64,000 bases of DNA, taken from Fibrobacter sp. GTDB lineage: Bacteria > Fibrobacterota > Fibrobacteria > Fibrobacterales > Fibrobacteraceae. A model generated the notes under the pieces. That model had not been told where the DNA came from. It made no database searches and worked only from the letters and a program-made list of their open reading frames with translations. Location of the stretch: positions 25,145-89,144 of the forward strand of contig JAKSIL010000013.1 of NCBI GenBank assembly GCA_024398815.1. The letters run 5' to 3'. The stretch's first letter is position 1, and every line of letters begins with the position of its first letter. Shown piece after piece: positions 59,040-64,000 of this stretch. The translations under genes were made by a program, and so were the position numbers.

Positions 59040-59692
59040 TTTGGCTCTTTGACTACGACCTGACGCTTTATGGCGAAGAGGAACGCTATGTTCTCGATTC
59101 GCTTGATAAGCGTATCGCCTTGTTTGTCCAAAAGACGGTGGGGGGCGATTTTGAAAATGCGACCCGTATCCGCAAAGATTACCTGGTGCGTTTTGGAACG
59201 ACTCTTTCGGGCTTGATGGCTATGAACGGTACTGACCCTGACGATTTTTTCGATTTCATTCACGAACCGGAATACCTGATTTACCCGAAGGAAGCTCCGC
59301 AAAAGTTGGCATTGCTTCGCAGTCTCGATGGTCCTCGCTACGTTTTTACCAACGGTCGCCACGACTGGAGCGAGGCTGGCATGGCCCACATGAAAATCGA
59401 TAGCGCTATCGATGCCGTGTTCGACCTCAAGATGATGGACTGGGAAGGCAAGCCGCATGTGAGCGCTTACGAGAAAATGGAACGATGGCTGGAACGCCGT
59501 CACGGAAACGTGAATCGTCGCGAAATTGTGCTCCTCGAGGATTCACTTCGCAATTTGGAACCGGCCCATGCGCGCGGATGGACCACCATTTTCGTGAATC
59601 CGAACGTGGAAGCCCCTGCCTGGGTGGATTTTCACATACCGCATTTGCTAAATTTACATGATGTAACCCGTCACTTGACCCCTGAAACCTGA
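59036..59692 (+). CDS. HAD hydrolase, pyrimidine 5'-nucleotidase-like
   Basis: 218 residues. HAD motif I is FDYDLTLYG (nucleophile Asp and acid/base Asp), motif II VFTNGRHDWSEAGM, motif III Lys in GKPHVSAYEKM, motif IV LLEDSLRNLEPAHARG. The arrangement matches the HAD-IA subgroup of pyrimidine 5'-nucleotidases (SDT1-like). With dgt directly upstream and overlapping by 4 nt, a shared role in nucleotide turnover is plausible. Confidence 0.82.
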   Translation: MIWLFDYDLTLYGEEERYVLDSLDKRIALFVQKTVGGDFENATRIRKDYLVRFGTTLSGLMAMNGTDPDDFFDFIHEPEYLIYPKEAPQKLALLRSLDGPRYVFTNGRHDWSEAGMAHMKIDSAIDAVFDLKMMDWEGKPHVSAYEKMERWLERRHGNVNRREIVLLEDSLRNLEPAHARGWTTIFVNPNVEAPAWVDFHIPHLLNLHDVTRHLTPET

Positions 59693-59701
59693 TCCCTGAA
59701 T

Positions 59702-60511
59702 ATGCTTGAACTTTTTTCGATGGAATTTATGCAGAACGCCCTGGTGGCCGCAGTCTTTGTGGCTATTGCCTGTGGCGTGATGGGCACTTTTGTTGTGGTG
59801 AACAGGCTTACTGCGCTTTCGGGCGGTGTGGCGCATGCTTCGTTTGGTGGTGTAGGCCTCGCTTGTTTTTTTGGCTTTTCCCCGATGCTTGGCTCGCTGT
59901 CGTTCGCCTTGGTCTGCGCCATGCTTATGGGCTTGCTGACTTGGCGGGACCGCAAGAACTCGGATACGTTTATTGGAATCATTTGGGCGGCGGGCATGGC
60001 CCTTGGCGTTATTCTTACGGATCTCACGCCAGGCTATGGTGGCGACATGATGAGTTTCTTGTTCGGAAGCCTTTTGACGGTTCCGCGAGAATTGCTTTTC
60101 TGGATGGGAGGCTTGCTTGTCTTGATTCTCGGCTTTGTTATCGCATTTTTCCAGAAGTTCTTGGCGATAAGTTTTGATCCGGAATTCGCCCGTGTTCGTG
60201 GTGTTCCCGTTTTGAACTACTACATGCTCTTGATAGCCTTGATTGCGCTTACGGTCGTGATTGCGGTGCAGGCGGTGGGCATGATTCTTGTAATTGCCCT
60301 GTTGACAATCCCCGCCTATATTGCCGAATGCTATTCCAAGAACTTGAAGCAGATGATGCTTGTATCGGTGGGTGTTTCTCTAGTGTTGGTGGTGGTCGGG
60401 CTTCTGCTCGCTTGTGAACTGAATTTGGTGGTGGGTCCGTCGATCATTGCTTGCGGCGTGCTGCTTTATCTGTTGAATTTTGCAGTCAAGAAATTTACGA
60501 GGTCCCGTTAA
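59702..60511 (+). CDS. ABC-3 family metal transporter permease (ZnuB/MntB-like)
   Basis: 269 residues with about eight membrane segments. ABC-3 family signature: GTFVVVNRLTALSGGVAHAS, FGGVGLACFFGFSP, then GDMMSFLFGSLLTV, FDPEFARVRGVPV and VGMILVIALLTIPA. These permeases import zinc or manganese with an ATPase and a binding protein; neither gene is adjacent, so they must be encoded elsewhere. Follows the HAD gene by 9 nt. Confidence 0.9.
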   Translation: MLELFSMEFMQNALVAAVFVAIACGVMGTFVVVNRLTALSGGVAHASFGGVGLACFFGFSPMLGSLSFALVCAMLMGLLTWRDRKNSDTFIGIIWAAGMALGVILTDLTPGYGGDMMSFLFGSLLTVPRELLFWMGGLLVLILGFVIAFFQKFLAISFDPEFARVRGVPVLNYYMLLIALIALTVVIAVQAVGMILVIALLTIPAYIAECYSKNLKQMMLVSVGVSLVLVVVGLLLACELNLVVGPSIIACGVLLYLLNFAVKKFTRSR

Positions 60512-60513
60512 GT

Positions 60514-61632
60514 ATGAAAAAATTTGTTTTTTTTGCCTTTTGCGTGCTTGTCTTGCTTTCGACATATTCCTTTGCTGCTGCGATTCCTGTAGCGAATCGA
60601 AACGGCTTCAACAATATGAACGTGGTGACGGAGTATTCGGAACTTCTCAAGGAAAAGAACGCTCGAAATGATAGTCTGCTCCCTGCTTTGGATGGCGACA
60701 AGGCTTTTGCCGAAGTACTTCGCTTGAATCCGAATTTCTGGAGCCTCGGCGGCGATATGGCCAAGGAAGGTTCCTTGGTGACAAAGCTGAATGCTCGAGT
60801 GATTTTTGTGGACGGTATTCGCGAAGATCCGTTCTGCGAACTGGATAAGAATTCCGGTAACAACGCCGGCGAATGGAATGTTCGCATTGGTCTTGACTTT
60901 GTTTCGGGTGGCTCCAATACGGTGCATATCCATGTGCAGCAGTGCTTGGACTACATCCGCGACGAACTGGGCTACGCCATCAAGAAAGGCGACAAGGTGG
61001 TGGTAGTGCCGCCTAAGAAAATCCTTGATAAAATCAAGAAGAGCGAAATTCCCGATGCCATTGATTTGGACTTGCAGCAGACCCTTCTGAAAGCTCATGA
61101 GGAAGTCGAACTGGATGGCAAGTGCCCGAAAAATATCGAAGCCTACGCCATTTTGATGAACGTCTATAACCAGGTCAAAAATCAAAAAATGGATTACGTT
61201 GTCATGAATGACCAGCTGAACAAACAGCGCAATGGCGGCTCGCGCGTGCAGAGTTGCGCTTTCAGCCGCGAATGGAACAAACGCTACCAGGAAAGTGCCA
61301 GTTTCGAGTGCGACATCGACAACGACCGCTGCATTTATCGTCAGGAAAACGACGGCAATTCTGAATGGAGCATCAACTACGAGGCCGACCGCTTCGAGTA
61401 CATCAACAAGAAGTTCTTATTTATCAATCGTAATCCGAAAAGCATCCACAAGGGTGGAACCATGCTGGATTTACGCTTGATTCGTTTGTCTACAACGCTG
61501 TACCTGGAAGCCTACATCAATTTGAAGGGGGATCCTGTCACTTTAGGGCTTGTGATTGTCCCGGGTGAAAAGACCATCGAGGATTATGAGGACAAGGCCG
61601 CGGTAGAAGACGAAAACGAAATGCTGGAGTGA
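60514..61632 (+). CDS. Secreted protein of unknown function
   Basis: 372 residues from the ATG at 60514, 2 nt after the permease gene. A signal peptide ends about YSFAAA-IPV. No domain recognised. Notable parts: a Lys-rich helical stretch (KKILDKIKKSEIPDAIDLDL), four Cys in the second half, a beta-rich C-terminal region (MLDLRLIRLSTTLYLEAYIN) and an acidic tail. It may be part of the metal-transport transcript, but nothing ties the function to metal. Confidence 0.5.
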   Translation: MKKFVFFAFCVLVLLSTYSFAAAIPVANRNGFNNMNVVTEYSELLKEKNARNDSLLPALDGDKAFAEVLRLNPNFWSLGGDMAKEGSLVTKLNARVIFVDGIREDPFCELDKNSGNNAGEWNVRIGLDFVSGGSNTVHIHVQQCLDYIRDELGYAIKKGDKVVVVPPKKILDKIKKSEIPDAIDLDLQQTLLKAHEEVELDGKCPKNIEAYAILMNVYNQVKNQKMDYVVMNDQLNKQRNGGSRVQSCAFSREWNKRYQESASFECDIDNDRCIYRQENDGNSEWSINYEADRFEYINKKFLFINRNPKSIHKGGTMLDLRLIRLSTTLYLEAYINLKGDPVTLGLVIVPGEKTIEDYEDKAAVEDENEMLE

Positions 61633-61638
61633 TTTATT

Positions 61639-61749
61639 CGTCATCCTGGAGCGAAGCGACGGGGGCCGAGCCTTCGTCAAGCGTCATCCTGGAGCGAAGC
61701 GACGGGGGCCGAGCCTTCGTCAAGCGTCATCCTGGAGCGAAGCGACGGG
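61639..61749. repeat. Tandem 43-bp repeat, 2.6 copies
   Basis: Copies start at 61639, 61682 and 61725. The first two are identical over 43 bp; the third stops matching after 25 bp (61749). The unit begins CGTCATCCTGGAGCGAAGCG, which resembles the widespread intergenic TCATCCTGAGCGAAGCGAAGGATCC-type repeat of several phyla. CGAAG and CTTCG within the unit can form a hairpin. Confidence 0.85.
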
Positions 61750-61766
61750 ATCCATGCTTTTTGTTG

Positions 61767-61801
61767 TTGCATTCTTCCTGACAAGCGTATATATTTGAGA
61801 T
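61767..61801 (+). promoter_or_regulatory. Promoter of the Ser-rich lipoprotein gene (TTGCAT-17-TATATT), leaderless
   Basis: TTGCAT (61767-61772), a 17-nt spacer, then TATATTTG (61790-61797). The ATG is 6 nt after the TATATT hexamer, so transcription should begin at the start codon. This is the clearest leaderless arrangement in the window. Confidence 0.65.
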
Positions 61802-62854
61802 ATGAAAAAGTTGTGTTTATGCCTTTCTGTGTGCGCATTTGCCTTCTGGGCGTGCGGTGATGATTCTTCGTCTGGCGCAAGTGCTCCAAGTGACGAGTAT
61901 GTTGCCCTTTCGTCCGAGGCAACGGCCGAGTCTTCTTCGTCGGAATCGGCTGCTGAATCCTCTTCCGAAAATTCAGAAACGGCGAAATCCTCGGCTGAAG
62001 AAACTCCTAATTCGTCTGCGACGGAGCCTGTACCACAGTCCTCTGCCACGACGGAACTTGAGGCGGGAGAGTTCGCTCTCGTCTGCAAAGATGACGCGTT
62101 AACAGCCAAGGCTCCTGCAACGATCAAGGCGTCTTTCTATAAGGAGGACGGTCAGGACATGCTCGTGATAGAAGGCTTGTCTGGCCCTTGCATCAAGTCT
62201 GCTCCTTACTCCATGAGTCGCTCCGGTGACACGTTGCTTGTTGAACTTGGAAAAGACATTGACCTTACCAACTGTGTCTGCATTTCTGACCACGTGTACA
62301 AAGTCAATCAGGAAGACACCGATGCGAAGTTCGTGAAGTATGTGGAAAACGAATCTGCGTATTTTTTTGATTATTCGCAATACGTTGACAGGGTGTTTAC
62401 TATCGAGGAAACTTCCGTATCTGATGGGGGAGCATCCTCCAGTTCCGTGCAGCCTGCAGCCATGGCCAGCACGAATGAGTATGGTTTTGCGATTGGGAAA
62501 TGCGGCGGAAATGAGGCCGATTTAAATCAGCTGGCGAAGCGCCCGATGTTTGCTCCTGAAGACTTGACGGATTTGACCGCGGATGAATCGGAATTGCCCA
62601 AGGCGCAAATTCTAACGGATGGGAACGGCAAGTTCCAGGTGTATCTGCCCCAAGCTTCGGACTATTGCGAAATCGTAGCGAAAGTCAAGATGGCGCGTGA
62701 AGGTGACGCCCTGAAAATTGACTATGTGTTTGACGAAAATACCATGGCGACCAAGTGCCGTTGCCTGTCGGACCACTGGTTCGATATCGATGCCGAATAT
62801 GCCGACGTAAAATACATCACGTTTGGCGGTACGGAGTTTGTCGTAGCTCAGTAG
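61802..62854 (+). CDS. Lipoprotein with long Ser/Glu-rich linker, unknown
   Basis: 350 residues. The lipoprotein signal ends FAFWACGD (Cys18), then a Ser/Glu/Ala-rich linker of about 60 residues (ESSSSESAAESSSENSE). The rest holds two related beta-rich units separated by a second short Ser-rich linker near 215: both contain a Cys-x-Cys-(I/L)-S-D-H element (NCVCISDHVYKV; KCRCLSDHWFDI), showing an internal duplication. No enzyme motif seen; a surface role is inferred from the architecture. Confidence 0.65.
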   Translation: MKKLCLCLSVCAFAFWACGDDSSSGASAPSDEYVALSSEATAESSSSESAAESSSENSETAKSSAEETPNSSATEPVPQSSATTELEAGEFALVCKDDALTAKAPATIKASFYKEDGQDMLVIEGLSGPCIKSAPYSMSRSGDTLLVELGKDIDLTNCVCISDHVYKVNQEDTDAKFVKYVENESAYFFDYSQYVDRVFTIEETSVSDGGASSSSVQPAAMASTNEYGFAIGKCGGNEADLNQLAKRPMFAPEDLTDLTADESELPKAQILTDGNGKFQVYLPQASDYCEIVAKVKMAREGDALKIDYVFDENTMATKCRCLSDHWFDIDAEYADVKYITFGGTEFVVAQ

Positions 62855-62889
62855 AATTCGCTTTTTTACACGCTGTTTTTTGCCGATTT

Positions 62890-62910
62890 TGCTTAAAAAA
62901 AGCAGTTTTT
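62890..62910 (+). terminator. Weak terminator-like hairpin after the Ser-rich lipoprotein gene
   Basis: A 5-bp stem (62890-62894 with 62900-62904), loop of five A, then G and five T. It is short, so terminator function is uncertain. Confidence 0.35.
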
Positions 62911-62983
62911 GAACGTTAAGGTTTCCGCGAATCGTAATTTTTATATATATTTCGTGATAGGATCGATTTACAAGGAGTTTATC

Positions 62984-63796
62984 ATGAATCGTTTAGTTTT
63001 GGCTTCTTTGACTGCCGCCATGATGGCAGCTCCTCTTATGGCCGACGAATCTTTCGGTGGTATTGGTGTTACGATTTACCAGGTACGCGAAGGCGTGCAT
63101 GTGGTCGAGGTTATTCCGGGTACTCCGGCTGCCGAAACCAAGCTCCAGGCCGGTGATGTGATTACCGCTGTCGATGGCGTGAGCCTCGCCGGTAAGACCA
63201 TCGACGAATCCAAGGATTTGCTCCGCGGTACCGTGAACAAACCTCTTGAAGTCACCTACAAGAGCGAAGGCGAAGTTTATTCGACCGTCATCCGCCGTGC
63301 CCAGATGACCGTGAAGGACTTGGATGGCAAGTCTGTCCAGGCTTGGTATGGCGACAAGCAGGAATTCAATTCCCAGGAACTTGAAACCTATGCAAGTGCA
63401 AGCCAGAGCGACAAGCAGCTGGTGGCTGTGCTTCAAAATGGTTCCGTGGTCAACAAGGAAGCTTCTGTCAAGGCTAACGGTCTGAATGGCATCTATGTCG
63501 AAAAGGCCAAGGAATTCGAGCCGAAGATCCAGACGAAGAATGTTGTTCGTAATGGCGACGTGCTTCTTCGCGGCTTTACCCGCAAGGCGGTGAGCTACAG
63601 TGTCAAGACTCCGGGCAAGACGATCGTGACCATTTTGAATGCCGATGGCGAACAGGTGGCAAAGATTGTGAACGAAGGGGCTACGGCTGGCGTCAACACT
63701 GTCGCCTGGAATGCCGAAAACATCCCGAGCGGCCGCTACATGGTTTCCATCGATCATAACGGCCGTGTCAGCGGCACCATCGCTGCACTCAAGTAA
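62984..63796 (+). CDS. Secreted PDZ-domain protein with FlgD-like C-terminal domain
   Basis: 270 residues from the ATG at 62984, with AAGGAG 6 nt upstream. A signal peptide ends MAAPLMA-DES. A PDZ domain spans about 23-110 (FGGIGVTIYQVREGVHVVEV, GTPAAETKLQAGDVITAVDG). The C-terminal ~80 residues form a FlgD-like / secretion-tail beta-domain (VSYSVKTPGKTIVTILNADG, NIPSGRYMVSID). There is no protease domain, so it is probably a binding or scaffold protein. The last 22 codons and the bases after the stop are repeated 181 bp downstream. Confidence 0.75.
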   Translation: MNRLVLASLTAAMMAAPLMADESFGGIGVTIYQVREGVHVVEVIPGTPAAETKLQAGDVITAVDGVSLAGKTIDESKDLLRGTVNKPLEVTYKSEGEVYSTVIRRAQMTVKDLDGKSVQAWYGDKQEFNSQELETYASASQSDKQLVAVLQNGSVVNKEASVKANGLNGIYVEKAKEFEPKIQTKNVVRNGDVLLRGFTRKAVSYSVKTPGKTIVTILNADGEQVAKIVNEGATAGVNTVAWNAENIPSGRYMVSIDHNGRVSGTIAALK

Positions 63797-63819
63797 TTTT
63801 TTGCGGCCGCTCGTTTTTA
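63731..63819 (+). repeat. 89-bp direct repeat, copy 1 (3' end of the PDZ gene)
   Basis: Begins GGCCGCTACATGG, covers the last 21 codons, the stop and 23 bp of downstream sequence. It is identical to 63912-64000. Confidence 0.9.
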
Positions 63820-63876
63820 CGAGACCGCTCGCGATACGGCGATAATAAAATCTTTTATTCGCTCGCTGTCGCAAAC

Positions 63877-63904
63877 GCCCCTGGTTAAATACCAGGGGCT
63901 TTTT
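63877..63904 (+). terminator. Rho-independent terminator after the PDZ gene
   Basis: A perfect 9-bp stem (63877-63885 with 63891-63899), loop TAAAT, followed by five T. It lies 80 nt after the stop codon. Confidence 0.9.
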
Positions 63905-63911
63905 GCTCCCG

Positions 63912-64000
63912 GGCCGCTACATGGTTTCCATCGATCATAACGGCCGTGTCAGCGGCACCATCGCTGCACTCAAGTAATTTTTTGCGGCCGCTCGTTTTTA
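63912..64000 (+). repeat. 89-bp direct repeat, copy 2 (at the window edge)
   Basis: An exact copy of 63731-63819 at a distance of 181 bp, running to the last base of the window, so its right end is not seen. It contains a C-terminal fragment of the PDZ protein gene including its stop codon, without the rest of the gene. Confidence 0.9.

Overview
The window reads as a stretch of chromosome from a Fibrobacter-like bacterium (phylum Fibrobacterota). The basis is the content: lipoproteins with long Ser-rich linkers, two members of a large lipoprotein family that I recall as Fibrobacter-specific (formylglycine-enzyme-like domain plus SGNH-like domain), a CE6-type acetyl esterase and a GH16 beta-glucanase with beta-sandwich C-terminal tails, and housekeeping genes in scattered, short operons. 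Genes are densely packed on both strands. I see no rRNA, tRNA, CRISPR array, insertion sequence, integrase or prophage.

Layout. 1-6.8 kb: a four-gene envelope operon (AlgX/AlgJ-like lipoprotein cut by the window edge, SirB1-like protein, large three-module lipoprotein, polytopic membrane protein). 7.2-9.5 kb: a DnaA-family protein with an altered DNA-recognition signature, overlapped by a sugar-epimerase-like gene. 9.6-13.6 kb: a lipoprotein, NAD synthetase with a decayed glutaminase domain, and mnmA. 13.6-17.7 kb: MoxR / DUF58 / transglutaminase operon. 17.7-21.3 kb: small lipoprotein, CE6-like esterase, trmO with a membrane protein. 21.5-24.1 kb: rpsO-pnp. 24.3-28.5 kb: tandem 7TM/HD-GYP paralogues and tcdA. 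28.5-33.3 kb: ispG, serA, acyl-CoA synthetase. 33.4-38.5 kb: TPR protein, GH16 glucanase, second three-module-family lipoprotein (without the central propeller). 38.5-43.2 kb: rlmI, VanZ-like, murB, a small CHC2-TOPRIM protein, mtgA. 43.2-50.1 kb: a short PilB/GspE-like ATPase and a TolC-MFP-RND efflux operon. 50.2-52.3 kb: dnaX-ybaB. 52.5-57.7 kb: small proteins, pheT, GrpB-like, RluA-like. 57.7-64 kb: dgt-HAD-permease cluster, secreted proteins, a PDZ protein and repeats at the right edge.

Three observations stand out. First, dnaX carries a run of ten A residues exactly at the end of the clamp-loader core, where a shift into either alternative frame meets a stop within three codons; this looks like a programmed gamma/tau switch. 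Second, at least fourteen genes have a TATATT-like -10 box ending only 6-8 nt before the start codon, with no usable Shine-Dalgarno sequence, which predicts widespread leaderless transcription; the boxes often extend to TAnnTTTG as in Bacteroidetes. Third, several conserved enzymes have lost signature residues: NadE (the glutaminase triad), DnaA (RDHTTV changed to RDYATV), the RND pump (proton-relay Asp pair changed to Thr-Asn) and the PilB-like ATPase (zinc-binding cysteines gone).
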